The notes under the pieces were generated by a model that was given only the letters and a program-made list of their open reading frames with translations, was not told where the DNA came from and did no database searches. Shown here piece after piece: positions 26,249 to 35,790 of a DNA stretch of 64,000 bases. Both the position numbers and the translations under genes were made by a program. This stretch comes from DATDIC01 sp963777625 (lineage in GTDB: Bacteria > Pseudomonadota > Alphaproteobacteria > Acetobacterales > Acetobacteraceae), in the NCBI GenBank assembly GCA_963777625.1, contig CAVZRO010000005.1:62001-126000 (forward strand), written 5' to 3'. Every line of letters begins with the position of its first letter. Position 1 is the stretch's first letter.

Positions 26249-27240
26249 GACAGCGCCGCCGCCTTCTCGGCCAATTCCTTGGGCACCACGCCGCTCTGCA
26301 TCAGGTTGGCCAGCACCTGCTTGCCCTTCTCGCGCCACGGTCCGGGCGCCGGCTCCACCGCCGTCACCTGCTGCTGCTGGCGTGCCAGCTCCTTCTTGTC
26401 GGTGAACCCGCGTTCCGAAGCAGCACTGAAGACAACGCCGGCGGCTTGCGCGGAATCATGCAGGATTTTCTGCTGCGACGGATCAAGCGTCTGATACCGG
26501 TGCGCATTCATCATGATGTTGACGATCTGAAAATACTCGTCGGTGCGCGTCCAGAACTTGGCGACCTCGTCGTCCTTCTGGTCATAGGCAATGCCGATCG
26601 TCTCCGGCCCCGCCGCGATCAGCCCCTGCTTCAGCGCCAGGTACATCTGCGGCCGCGGAATCACCACGGGATTGCCGCCCAGGCCACGCCAGGTCTCGAT
26701 CGCCGTTTTGTCCTCCCACAACCGGATCTTCATCCCGTCCAGGTCGGCCGGCGTCAGCACCAGCTTGGTCGCGATCAGCCCGCGCGGGTCCTTGATCCAC
26801 CAGGTCCAGTCGGGATCCAGGTTGATCGACCCCAGCGCCGTCAGCTTGTCGATCGCCGGCTTGAACAAGGCGCTTTTGTAATAGGTTTGCAGATGCTGCT
26901 GGGAGCGGAACAGGTACGGCGCGGAAATCAGCTTCGCCTCCGGCAGCAGGCTGGACAGGAATTCGGGATACAGCAGGTGCATGTCCTGCGCACCGGTGAA
27001 CACGTTCTTCATCTGGTCCGGAATCCCGCCCAGCGCGCCGGCATGAAACACAGCGACCTGCATGCTGCCGTTGCTGCGCGTCGCCACCTCTTTCGCGAAC
27101 GCCTCGGAGCCGATCCCGGAATGCGATGTCGGCGCATCCACGGTCCCCAATTTGAACTGGATCGGTTCCTCCGCGCGTGCCCGGGTGATGATGCCGGCCC
27201 CGATCGCCGCGCCGGCCACCAGCATTGTGCGTCGTCGCAT
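26245..27240 (-). CDS. dctP: TRAP transporter substrate-binding protein (DctP type)
   Basis: A 331-residue periplasmic protein with a twin-arginine-like leader (MRRRTMLVAGAAIGAGIITR) and a processing site near ARAEEP. Family blocks are FKLGTVDAPTSHSGIGSEAFA, GALGGIPDQMKNVFTGAQDM and LDGMKIRLWEDKTAIETWRGLGGNPVVIPRPQMYLAL. These include the conserved Arg in KIRLWE that clamps a carboxylate ligand. The ligand is probably an organic or acylamino acid, judging by the deacylase next door. It is cotranscribed with dctQM and lies 13 bases after the deacylase stop. Confidence 0.92.
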   Translation of the reverse strand: MRRRTMLVAGAAIGAGIITRARAEEPIQFKLGTVDAPTSHSGIGSEAFAKEVATRSNGSMQVAVFHAGALGGIPDQMKNVFTGAQDMHLLYPEFLSSLLPEAKLISAPYLFRSQQHLQTYYKSALFKPAIDKLTALGSINLDPDWTWWIKDPRGLIATKLVLTPADLDGMKIRLWEDKTAIETWRGLGGNPVVIPRPQMYLALKQGLIAAGPETIGIAYDQKDDEVAKFWTRTDEYFQIVNIMMNAHRYQTLDPSQQKILHDSAQAAGVVFSAASERGFTDKKELARQQQQVTAVEPAPGPWREKGKQVLANLMQSGVVPKELAEKAAALS

Positions 27241-27253
27241 GAATTGTCTCCCC

Positions 27254-28840
27254 CTATCTCATTGCCGGCGATGTCCGCCGGATCACCTCGCCTGGCCGGC
27301 TGCCGGTCAGGCTCCCGTCGCGCAGCGCGACGGCCCCGTTCACGATCACATGCCGCATGCCGCTGGCGAGCTGGTTCGGCTCGAACGTCGTCGCACGCTC
27401 GCCGAAACTATCCGGCGCGAACACCGCGATGTCCGCCGCCGCTCCCTCCGCCAGCACGCCGCGATCGGACAGGTTCAGCGTGCGCGCCGGCAGACCGGTC
27501 AGCTTGAACACCGCCTGCTCCGGCGTCAGCGCCCGCGTCTCCCGCACCATGAAGCGCCAGAACCACGCTGCCCAGCTATAGGCCCCATGGAACACCGATC
27601 CTGACAGCGGCCCGTCCGGCGCCAGCGTTGTCGCGTCGGACCCTGGCATGCACAGCGGATGCGCGAACACCTCGCGCTGCTGCGCCTCGGTGTGACAATG
27701 AATGATCACCATCGGCCGGCTGAGATCGTCCGCCGCCTCCGCCAGCAGATCGAGCGCGGCGTCATGCGCGTCCTGTCCGCGCACCGAACCGATCTCCGCC
27801 AGCGTCCGCCGCGCATAATCGGGGAACCGCGGATCATCCAGCAGCACCACGCGGTTCCAGTCGCCGCTGGCCGACAGGATGCTGCGGAACCGCTTGATCT
27901 CCGCGCGGCTGTCCGGGTCCCGCAGGCGCGCTGCTATGTCGCGTGGCCCGCCGGAGCGCGCCCACGGCGGCAGCAAGGACGCGAGAAACGTCGTTCCGTA
28001 CAGCCGCGTATGCATGTCGAACGCGACATCCTGGCCGCCTGCTTTCGCCGTCTCGACCAGCTCCATCACGCGGCGCCCGTCATCCAGCCCCGAACGCGGC
28101 AGCAGATGCGAAACCTGCAACCGGACCTCTGCCGCCGCGCCGGTCCGCAACGCCTCCGCCACCGCCTCCACCGAGCCGGCATCACGGTACCGGGTATGCG
28201 TCGCGTAGAGCGCGCCATACCGCGCAACATCTTGGCAGAGGCAGGTGATTTCCTGCTCCGTCGCGGCAATCTCGGGCGCGTATTCAAGCCCGGTGGAAAA
28301 CCCGAACGCCCCTTCGTCCAGCCCCTCGCATAACAACCGGCGCATCGTTGCCAGCGCCGGCGGATCGGCCGGCTTGTCGGACAGCCCCACCGCAGCAAGC
28401 CGCAACTGCCCGTTCGGCACCAGCGTCAGCACGTTCACCGCCGGCCGGGCAGCGGCAAGCCGCTCCAGATACGCGCCGACGCCACGCCATTGCAGCTTCA
28501 CGCTGCCGTTGAACCCGTAGATGTTCCCCGCCGACAGACCGGGATCGCGGATCGGCGCGCATCCGAAACCGCAATTGCCGATCACCTCCAGCGTCACGCC
28601 CTGGGCCAGCGCGCTCACCGCGCGCGGATCGACCAGCAGCGTGTAATCCGAATGGCTATGGATATCGATAAATCCCGGCGACACCACCAGACCGGCAGCA
28701 TCGATCCAGTCGGCCGCATCCGCCTCGAAATGACCGACGGCAACGATCCGCCCATCCTTCACGCCGATATCGCCGCGCCGTGCGGCCGCTCCGGTGCCGT
28801 CGATCAGCGTCCCGCCCCGGATGCAAAGATCGAGCGCCAT
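27254..28840 (-). CDS. N-acyl-D-amino-acid deacylase / D-aminoacylase family amidohydrolase
   Basis: A 528-residue zinc amidohydrolase that hydrolyses N-acyl-D-amino acids. MALDLCIRGGTLIDGTGAA starts the beta-sandwich part. The barrel has the metal motif FIDIHSHSDYT, the Cys ligand in IGNCGFGCAP, LYATHTRYRDAG, LQVSHLLPRSG, MVIIHCHTEAQQ and the catalytic Asp in PGSDATT. The C-terminus returns to the sandwich (LSDRGVLAEGAAADIAVFAPD). The start at 28840 matches family length. Neighbours hyuAB and the TRAP importer suggest uptake and ring- or acyl-opening of D-amino-acid derivatives, which is an inference. Confidence 0.87.
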   Translation of the reverse strand: MALDLCIRGGTLIDGTGAAARRGDIGVKDGRIVAVGHFEADAADWIDAAGLVVSPGFIDIHSHSDYTLLVDPRAVSALAQGVTLEVIGNCGFGCAPIRDPGLSAGNIYGFNGSVKLQWRGVGAYLERLAAARPAVNVLTLVPNGQLRLAAVGLSDKPADPPALATMRRLLCEGLDEGAFGFSTGLEYAPEIAATEQEITCLCQDVARYGALYATHTRYRDAGSVEAVAEALRTGAAAEVRLQVSHLLPRSGLDDGRRVMELVETAKAGGQDVAFDMHTRLYGTTFLASLLPPWARSGGPRDIAARLRDPDSRAEIKRFRSILSASGDWNRVVLLDDPRFPDYARRTLAEIGSVRGQDAHDAALDLLAEAADDLSRPMVIIHCHTEAQQREVFAHPLCMPGSDATTLAPDGPLSGSVFHGAYSWAAWFWRFMVRETRALTPEQAVFKLTGLPARTLNLSDRGVLAEGAAADIAVFAPDSFGERATTFEPNQLASGMRHVIVNGAVALRDGSLTGSRPGEVIRRTSPAMR

Positions 28841-28856
28841 GCCGATACCGTCCCCG

Positions 28857-30597
28857 CTAATCCGCTGCCATCGCAACCGCGCGCAGTGCAGCCGTCGCTG
28901 CCGCATCCACCAGCAGCCTGTCCGGATCGATCGCCACGCCATAGTCGCGCCGCGCGGCTTCGATCGAGACCTTCTCGTCCAGCACGTCCTCCAGCACCAG
29001 CGCCGGGTCGCGCGCGAACGGATCGCCGCAACCGCCACCGCCCGCGCCATCATGGTGAAACGAATCACCGCGCCGCAGCTTCAGCCCTTCCATGGGCATT
29101 GGCGGCAGCACGCGCTCGGCGCCACCCGCGCCGCGCAACACGTTCATGGATGGCCGGCCGGTCCGGCCCCCGGCCAAGCCGTATGGCGGATGGAACCGCC
29201 GATCGGACCGCACGGTGACCACCGCCGCATCCGCCAGCAACCGCCATTCGCGGGTAAACGCCAGCCCACCGCGGAACTTCCCCGCACCACCGGAATCGGG
29301 CACCAGCCCGTATCGTACCACCTGCAACGGCAGTTCCGCCTCGATCAGCTCGATCGGCTGGTTGGACAGATTGGCCGCCGGGTTGGAGATTCCCTCCGGC
29401 CCGTCCGCGCCGGCGCGCGCGCCCCAGGTACCCACCATCACCTCGGTCAGCACAAACACCCGGCCGCGATCGTAGCCGCCGATCGAGAACAGCGTCGGCC
29501 CGCCCTCGCTGGCGGCGATCGCCTTCTCCGGCACGATCTGCGCCAGCGCGCCCATGATCGCGTCGAACACCCGGTAGCCGATCACCCCGCGCGCCGCGCA
29601 AGCGGCCGGCAGCACCGGGTTCACGATCGTCCCGGCCGGCGCCTTCACCGTGATCGGGCGCATATACCCGTCGCAGTTCGGAATGTCCGGACCGCCGATG
29701 CAGCGCACCGCGCAATAGGCGACCGACTTCGACATGGCGATCGGGCAGTTGATCGCCGCCGGCACCTGCGGCGAGGTGCCCTTCCATGTCCACGGTGATT
29801 TCGTCGCCGCGCACGATCAGCTTCACCTGGATGCGGATCGGCTCCGGGTTCTCGCCGAACCCGTCCAGCCAGTCCGTATTCACATACTCGCCGTCGGGCA
29901 GAGCGGCGATCTCCGCCCGCATCAGCCGCTCGGCGCGCGATTGCCGCTCGTCCAGATAGCGTCGCAGCCGGGCCGCGCCATGCCGGCGCAACAGCTCCAG
30001 CAACCCGCGCTCGCCGGCGGTGCAGGCGGCGACCTGCGCCTTCAGGTCGCCGATCACCTGCACCGGCTGGCGCGTGTTCCGCTCGATGATGCGGAACACC
30101 GCGCTGTCGGGCTGACCCGCCGCATACAGCCGGACGATCGGCAGCCGCAGCCCCTCCTGGAAAATCTCGGTGGCATGCACGCCGACGCTGCCCGGCGTCA
30201 GCCCGCCCACATCCGAATGATGCGCCATCGTGGCGGCGTATCCTTCCAGGCCACTGCCATCGAAGATCGGCTTGATCACATAGATGTCCGGCAGGTGCTG
30301 GCCCCCGGCGCCATACGGATCGTTGAAGACGAACACGTCTCCCGGCTGCATCGTGCCGCCGAACTGCTCGATCAGGTGTCGCATCGCCTCCGGGAATGCG
30401 CCGAGCTGCACCGCAAGCGTCAGCCCCTGCGCGATCACCTGGCCGGTATGGTCGCAGAGCGCGGTCGAGTAATCCATCGTGTCGCGCACCACCTGCGAAT
30501 AGGCGCTGCGCATGATGGTCAGCGCCATCTCGTCCGCCGTGGTGGACAGCGCGTTGCTCACCACCTCGAAGGTGATCGGATCGATCGGCTCAGTCAT
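28857..30597 (-). pseudogene. hyuB: Hydantoinase B / oxoprolinase family subunit, one apparent insertion
   Basis: The N-terminal part has PIDPITFEVVSNALSTTADEM, DYSTALCDHTGQVIAQG, VFVFNDPYGAGGQHLPDI and MAHHSDVGG, diagnostic for HyuB. Frame is lost near 29785, and VPAAINCPIAMSKSVAY continues one frame over to the C-terminus. Removing one G from GAAGGGCACC gives MEGTSPQVPAAINCP and a 579-residue protein of normal length. It acts with HyuA in ATP-dependent hydrolysis of cyclic amides such as N-methylhydantoin or 5-oxoproline. Its start overlaps hyuA by eight bases. Confidence 0.83.
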
Positions 30598-32696
30598 CGG
30601 CGGTGATCCGGATATCGATGTTGCCATGCTCGTCCAGCCGCGCCGTGCATCCCGGGGGAACCACGACCGTCGCGTCATGCCCCTCGACGATCAGCGGCCC
30701 TCCCCGCTCCATGCGGCCCAGCGCATCACGACCCAGCACAACGGTTTCGCACTGCCCGGCCGCCGCCCCGAAATAAGCCTTGCGCGTCACCTCCCCGCCC
30801 GGACGCCGCTGCTCCACGATGCGCGACAGCACGGCGGCATCCGCATATGCGCTCGATCGCGCAAGCACCTTGAGCGAAACGAGATCGGTGGGATCGCCGG
30901 GCGACGCATGCCCGTAGGTACGTTCGTGCTCGGCATCGAAGGCAGCAATCATCGCGGCGGTATCCGGCGTACCGGGCGGGATCGGGACCGCAAGCTCGAA
31001 CGCCTGTCCGCTGTACCGCAGCTCCGCGACGCGACGCACCGTTGCCAGCTCCGACGCGACGCCATCGGCCGCCAGGCTGGCCAGCGCCTCGGCTTCCAGC
31101 GATTGCAGCACGGCGGCGATCTCGCCCCCATCGACCTCCCCCATGCGGCGGAACAGTGTGCGACCGACCACGTATTCAACGTCCGAGAACAGCAGCCCGA
31201 ACGCACTGAACACGCCGGGCGCCGGCGGCACGATGACGCGCGACATGCCCAGCGCGCGGGCAATCGCCACGGCCGCGATCGGGCCGTTGCCGCCAAACGC
31301 GAGCAGTGCGAAATCGCGCGGGTCACGCCCGCGATAGGTGGACACCGCCTTGACCGCGCGGGTCATGTTGGCCGCCGCCACGGCGTAGGTCCCCCACGCC
31401 GCCTCCAGCACCGGCACACCGAGCGGGGTGGCCACCTGGTCCGCGATCGCACGATGCGCAAGATCCGGTTTCAATCGCACCCGGCCGCCGGCAAGCGACA
31501 CCGGATTCAGGTACCCGAGCACCACCATTGCATCGGTAAAGGTGGCATCGGTTCCGCCGAGCCCGTAACACGCCGGCCCTGGCTCGGCACCCGCGCTGCG
31601 CGGCCCGACCTTCAGCGAGCCGACGCTGTCGACGGAAACGATACTGCCCCCACCGGCGCCGATTTCCGACACGTCGATGAAAGGCAGCTTGACCGCATGG
31701 CCGCCGCCCTTGACCAGCTTGCTGCTGAGATTGATCCCGGCCCCGACTTCATATTCGGTGGTTCTGGCGGGTTCGCCCGCCTCGATCAGCGCCGCCTTCG
31801 CCGTCGTCCCGCCCATGTCCAACGAAATCGCCTCGGTCACGCCGATGCGCCTGGCGACAGCGGCAGCAGCGATCACCCCGGCAGCGGGTCCCGACTCGAT
31901 GATTGCCGCCGGCTTCGCACCCGCCATCTCGGCCGACATCACGCCGCCATTCGACTGCATGATGCGCAACGGGGCATGCACCCGAAGGTCGCGCAGGCGC
32001 TGTCGCAGCGCCGACAGATAATGCTCCACCACAGGTCCGATATACGCATTCACCACCGTGGTGCTGGTGCGCTCGTATTCGCGGATTTCCGGCAATAGCT
32101 CCGAAGACAGCGTGATATGCACTTTGCGCGGCAATATCTGGCGAAGCATCTCGCCGACGCGCCGCTCATGCGCGCCATTCGCATACGCATTGATCAGCGA
32201 TACCGCAACCGCCTGCACCTCCGCGGCGGCAATGCGCGCCGCGGCCTGCTCCACCGACGCCTCGTCCAGCTTCTGCCAGACTTCGCCGCGTGGACCGATG
32301 CGCTCATCCACCTCGAAGCGGAGCCGGCGACGGCACCAGCGGCTTGGGCGGGGTGTATTGCAGATCGTAAAGCACCGGAATGCGCAGCCGCCGCATCTCC
32401 AGCACGTCGCGGAACCCGCGTGTCGTCACCAGCGCGGTGCGCGCGCCGCACCCTTGCAGGATGGTGTTGGCGGCCACCGTGGTACCATGCACCACGCCGG
32501 AGACCGACGCCGGATCCAGCGCGGCGTCCGCTATCAGTTCGCGCAGACCCTGGACGATCGCCTCGCCATAATCCGCCACCGTCGAGGCCACCTTGGACGT
32601 GCGCACCGCGCCATCGGCACCCAGCAGCACGATATCGGTGAACGTGCCGCCTATATCGACCCCGAAGACAGTCCGCCCAGTCTGCGTCACACCCAC
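30590..32696 (-). pseudogene. hyuA: Hydantoinase A / oxoprolinase family subunit, one apparent insertion
   Basis: An actin-like ATPase fold. The N-terminal phosphate loop VFGVDIGGTFTDIVLLGADG is followed by VVHGTTVAANTILQGCGA and GFRDVLEMRR. Near 32325 the frame shifts, and RRLRFEVDERIGPRG leads into the rest of the protein, with IMQSNGGVMSAEMA, SLDMGGTTAKAALI and AFGGNGPIAAVAIARALG. One base removed from CCGTCGCC gives PLVPRRLRFEVDERI and 701 residues, normal for HyuA. It is the promoter-proximal gene of the minus-strand operon, facing the LysR gene. Confidence 0.83.
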
Positions 32697-32769
32697 GCGC
32701 CCCGAATGAGTGGCGCCAGCCTATCACCGCCCAGGTTCTTCGGTATAATCAATAGTCTTGAAGCAGCTT

Positions 32770-32786
32770 GATAGGCACCTTCTATC
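32770..32786 (+). promoter_or_regulatory. LysR-type operator candidate abutting the regulator start
   Basis: GATAG at 32770-32774 and CTATC at 32782-32786 form an inverted repeat with a 7-base spacer. It contains the T-N11-A pattern of LysR operators (ATAGGCACCTTCTAT). It ends one base before the LysR start codon, inside the 90-bp divergent promoter shared with hyuA. Binding there would block the regulator's own translation-initiation region, as expected for autorepression. No stronger motif was seen in the gap. Confidence 0.45.
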
Positions 32787-33725
32787 ATGCGCGTGCAAAC
32801 CGGACAGCTAGAAGCGCTGCACTGGATCGTCCGACTGGGCAGTTTCCGGGCCGCCGCCGCTTATCTCCATTTGTCGCAGCCGACCATCTCGATGCGCATC
32901 CGCGAACTGGAACGCCTGCTCGGCACGCCGCTGTTCGACCGCTCCGGCTATCACGTCGTCGCCACCGCCGCCGGGCGCGAAATGGCCCGCTACGCCGAAC
33001 GTATTCTCGGCCTCGCGGAAGAGATGGAGCATCGCCACACCGCCGCTCCGGCATTCGAGGGGCCGATCCGGATGGGCGCGGCGGACACCTTCGCTCTCAC
33101 CTGCCTGTCCGACCTGCTGGCCCGGCTCGAGCAGCTATTCCCGGCGTTGCAGGTGGACCTGCAGATCGACTTCAGCTTCAACCTGAATATGCGGCTGCAG
33201 CGGGGCGAGCTGGATGTCGCCTTTCTGACCGGCCCGGTTGACGATGGAACCGTTCAGGTGCAACCACTGGTGCGTCAGCCCCTGGCCTGGATCGCCAGTC
33301 CGCGGCTTGCGCTGCCGAATCGCGTGCTCGGGCCGCCCGACATCGGTGCCCAGGCGATCATCACGAACCCCCGCCCGTCACATCTGTACCGAACCATCCG
33401 GGAGTGGTTTGCCGCAGCCGGTTGCGCGCCACACCGCGTCATGACCTGCAACAGCCTCACCATCATGGCGCGCCTCGCCATCGGCGGCCACGGCGTCACC
33501 CTGCTGCCCCCAGCAATTCTGCGCTCCGAGTTCGAGCTCGGCACGCTGCGCCCGTTGCCTACCGACCCGCCAATAGGAGCGCACGATCTGCTGCTGGCCT
33601 ACCGGCCGTCGCTGCCGACGAGCATCATGGGTGCAATCCGCGAAATCGGATCGCAGCTCGTGCACACAAGCGGGCTGGAGCAGATCGCGCTCGACTGGAA
33701 CCGTTCCAATTCCAGGAGCGTGTGA
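32787..33725 (+). CDS. LysR-family transcriptional regulator
   Basis: A 312-residue LTTR. The N-terminal winged HTH reads LEALHWIVRLGSFRAAAAYL then HLSQPTISMRIRELERLLG (recognition helix around residues 32-44), and a linker helix follows. The effector domain (from about residue 90) includes PIRMGAADTFALTCLSDLL, ELDVAFLTGPVDDG and ITNPRPSHLYRTI. It is divergent from hyuA-hyuB-deacylase-dctPQM and most likely controls that operon. The ATG at 32787 follows a candidate operator directly and has no strong Shine-Dalgarno sequence. Confidence 0.9.
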   Translation: MRVQTGQLEALHWIVRLGSFRAAAAYLHLSQPTISMRIRELERLLGTPLFDRSGYHVVATAAGREMARYAERILGLAEEMEHRHTAAPAFEGPIRMGAADTFALTCLSDLLARLEQLFPALQVDLQIDFSFNLNMRLQRGELDVAFLTGPVDDGTVQVQPLVRQPLAWIASPRLALPNRVLGPPDIGAQAIITNPRPSHLYRTIREWFAAAGCAPHRVMTCNSLTIMARLAIGGHGVTLLPPAILRSEFELGTLRPLPTDPPIGAHDLLLAYRPSLPTSIMGAIREIGSQLVHTSGLEQIALDWNRSNSRSV

Positions 33726-33728
33726 GTC

Positions 33729-34686
33729 TCAATGCCGGCGCGCACGCAGCGCGCGCAGGCTGCCGCCCATCTTGACCGATCCGGGCAACGGATGACCGAC
33801 AATGTCCTCGGCCAGCCGCGCCACCTCGATCAGCGCGTCGAGATCGATACCGGTCTCGATCCCCATCTCATCCAGCATGAACACCAGATCCTCGGTGCAG
33901 ACATTCCCCGCCGCGCCCTTATGCGCGGCGAACGGGCAGCCGCCGAGCCCGGCCACGGTGGAATCGTAGATCGCCACCCCCATCTCCAGCCCGGCATACG
34001 CGTTGGCAATCCCCATGCCGCGCGTATCGTGCAGATGCAACGAAAGCGTCAGGTCCGGGAACCGCTCGCGCACCTTGCCGACCAGCGCCCGCACGGATTT
34101 CGGCGTGGCCCACGCCATCGTGTCGGCCAATGAGAACACCGCCGGCCGGACGCCGTGCTGTTCGCAGATCTCCAGCATCTGCCCGATCATGTCCAGCACG
34201 CGCTGATGCGGTATCTCGCCTTCGAAATTGCAGCCGAACGCCGCCATGATGCCGGCGCGTTCGAACGCGATGCCGTGCTGCTGGTACATCTCGATGGTTT
34301 CATGCGCGACCCGGATATTGTCCTGCATCGACCGCTGCTGGTTGCGCTGCAGAAAACTCTCCGACGCGGTCAACGAGAACGACCCCTTGATATCCAGCCG
34401 CTGCGTCGCCATCGCCCGCTGCAAGCCCTTCACGTTCAGCCACAGCGCCGTGTATTCCACACCCGGCCGGCGCCTGAATCCGCCCACCACCGCATCGGCA
34501 TCGGCCCAGCCCGGCACGCGGTTCGGATTGACGAAGGACGCCACCTGGATGTGGTTCACGCCGGTCCCGCTCAACGCGTCGATCAGCTCGATCTTGCGGG
34601 CCGTCGGCGATCGGCCCCTTCTCGAACTGAAATCCCTCACGCGGACCCTCCTCGTTGATCTGCACACGGGATGGCATGTCAGGCAT
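33729..34686 (-). pseudogene. Hydroxymethylglutaryl-CoA lyase family protein, one apparent insertion
   Basis: The N-terminus RVQINEEGPREGFQFEKGPI is the HMGL-type active-site strand. The continuation TARKIELIDALSGTGVNHIQ lies one frame over. Deleting one G near 34620 gives GPIPTARKIELIDAL and a 318-residue TIM-barrel lyase. Later motifs are QVASFVNPNRVPGWADAD, FGCNFEGEIP and the metal-binding LSLHLHDTRGMGIANAYAG, plus the GCPFAAHKGAAGNVCTED loop. The fold cleaves 3-hydroxy-3-methylglutaryl-CoA or similar acyl-CoAs; citramalyl-type substrates are also possible. The start at 34686 has GGAG seven bases upstream. Confidence 0.82.
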
Positions 34687-34699
34687 AGCGCGCTCCGTT

Positions 34700-34825
34700 A
34701 CCAACATCGTGGCCGGCGTCACCAACATCACGGCCGGCGCCCGCGCCGTCACGGCCGGCGCCACCAACGTCGCGGCCCGCGTTACCGCCGTCACGGCCGG
34801 CGCCCCCATCGTCATGGCCGGGCTT
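34700..34825 (+). repeat. Degenerate minisatellite, six 21-bp units
   Basis: Units start at 34700, 34721, 34742, 34763, 34784 and 34805. Each is a variant of ACCAACRTCRYGGCCGGCGYC, with the last two grading into CGTCATGGCCGGGCTT, the head of the REP-like element at 34810. It lies between the lyase start and the FAH-family stop. No coding function is supported. Confidence 0.75.
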
Positions 34826-34881
34826 GTCCCGGCCACCCACGTCTTTCTGCTCCCGCATCAAAAACACCGGGACAAGCCCCC
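34810..34881 (+). repeat. REP-like inverted pair, copy 4
   Basis: A plus-oriented copy at 34810-34846 (TCATGGCCGGGCTTGTCC to CCACCCACGTCTT) is followed after about 21 bases by the truncated inverse CCGGGACAAGCCCCCC at 34868-34883. The pair could fold into a long hairpin just downstream of the FAH-family stop. Confidence 0.7.
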
Positions 34882-34885
34882 CTGA

Positions 34886-35719
34886 CTACTCCTCCTGCGC
34901 CACCTTATTCCGCAGCACGCCGACCGCGCTGATCTCCACCTCCACGGTATCGCCGTGCTTCATCCACAGCGGCGGCTTGCGATAGGCGCCGACCCCGCCG
35001 GTGGTGCCGGTCACGATCACGTCGCCCGCCTCAAGCTGCGTGAAGGTCGAGATATATTCCACCAGCGTCGGAATATCGAAGCACAGATCATCGACAGTCG
35101 CGCGCTGCACCTCCTGCCCGTTCAGCCGCGTCCGCAAGGTCGCGTGGGTGATATCGCCGGCCTCTTCCGGGGTGACAATCCAGGGGCCGAAGGCGCCCGA
35201 ATGATAGAAATTCTTCCCCGGAATGAACTGCGCCGAATGCCGCTGCCATTCCCGCACCGACCCTTCATTGTAGCACGCATATCCGGCAATCACCTCGAAC
35301 GCGTGGTCCTTCGGCACATGCCGGCAACGCTGGCCGATCACCACCGCCAGTTCGCCCTCGTAATCATAGGTCTCCGACGCGTTCGGCCGGATCAACGTCT
35401 CGCCGTGCCCCACCTGGCTGTTGGCAAACCGCGAGAAGATGATCGGCTTCGGCGGCGGTTCGCGCCCGCCTTCCTTGATGTGCGACACATAGTTCAGCCC
35501 GACGCAGAGTATCTTGTCCGGGTCCGGGATCGGCGGCAGGAAACGCACCTCGCTCAGCTTGTAGTCGGCGTGGCGGCTGGCCTGCTCCGCCAGCGACGTG
35601 GTCGCCCACAGCGCGTGCTTCAGGCATGGCGCCAGATGGCCCAGATCGACCACCCCTTCATCCTTCGCGATGCCCCAGCTCGCCGCGCCGTCCGGACGGC
35701 GGAAGCTCATGAGTTTCAT
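34886..35719 (-). CDS. Fumarylacetoacetate hydrolase family protein
   Basis: A 277-residue enzyme of the FAH fold. It has an N-terminal strand domain (MKLMSFRRPDGAASWGIAKD), then KILCVGLNYVSHIKEGG, FSRFANSQVGHGETLIRPNA and the metal-binding YDYEGELAVVIG. The active-site segments GYACYNEGSVREWQ and IPGKNFYHSGAFGPWIVTPEE follow, then GDVIVTGTTGGVGAYRKPP. Members hydrolyse or decarboxylate 2-oxo or beta-diketo acids (hydratase/isomerase in catechol or sugar-acid degradation). Next to glucarate dehydratase, a role in sugar-acid breakdown is plausible. Confidence 0.87.
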   Translation of the reverse strand: MKLMSFRRPDGAASWGIAKDEGVVDLGHLAPCLKHALWATTSLAEQASRHADYKLSEVRFLPPIPDPDKILCVGLNYVSHIKEGGREPPPKPIIFSRFANSQVGHGETLIRPNASETYDYEGELAVVIGQRCRHVPKDHAFEVIAGYACYNEGSVREWQRHSAQFIPGKNFYHSGAFGPWIVTPEEAGDITHATLRTRLNGQEVQRATVDDLCFDIPTLVEYISTFTQLEAGDVIVTGTTGGVGAYRKPPLWMKHGDTVEVEISAVGVLRNKVAQEE

Positions 35720-35790
35720 GGCGGTACGCTCCTGTTCTGTCGCGGCCTACGTACGGCCATGACGCCGACGCGGCAAGCCAGCCCACGGCG

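Noticed and set aside
30512..32098. Long antisense frames opposite hyuA, and likewise opposite dxs (42400-43929), the GS-like gene (14629-15933), gudD (35914-37569) and the glycine-rich gene (61880-63325).
   Set aside because: They are Arg/His/Gly/Ala-rich shadows caused by high GC and third-position bias, without motifs or start signals.
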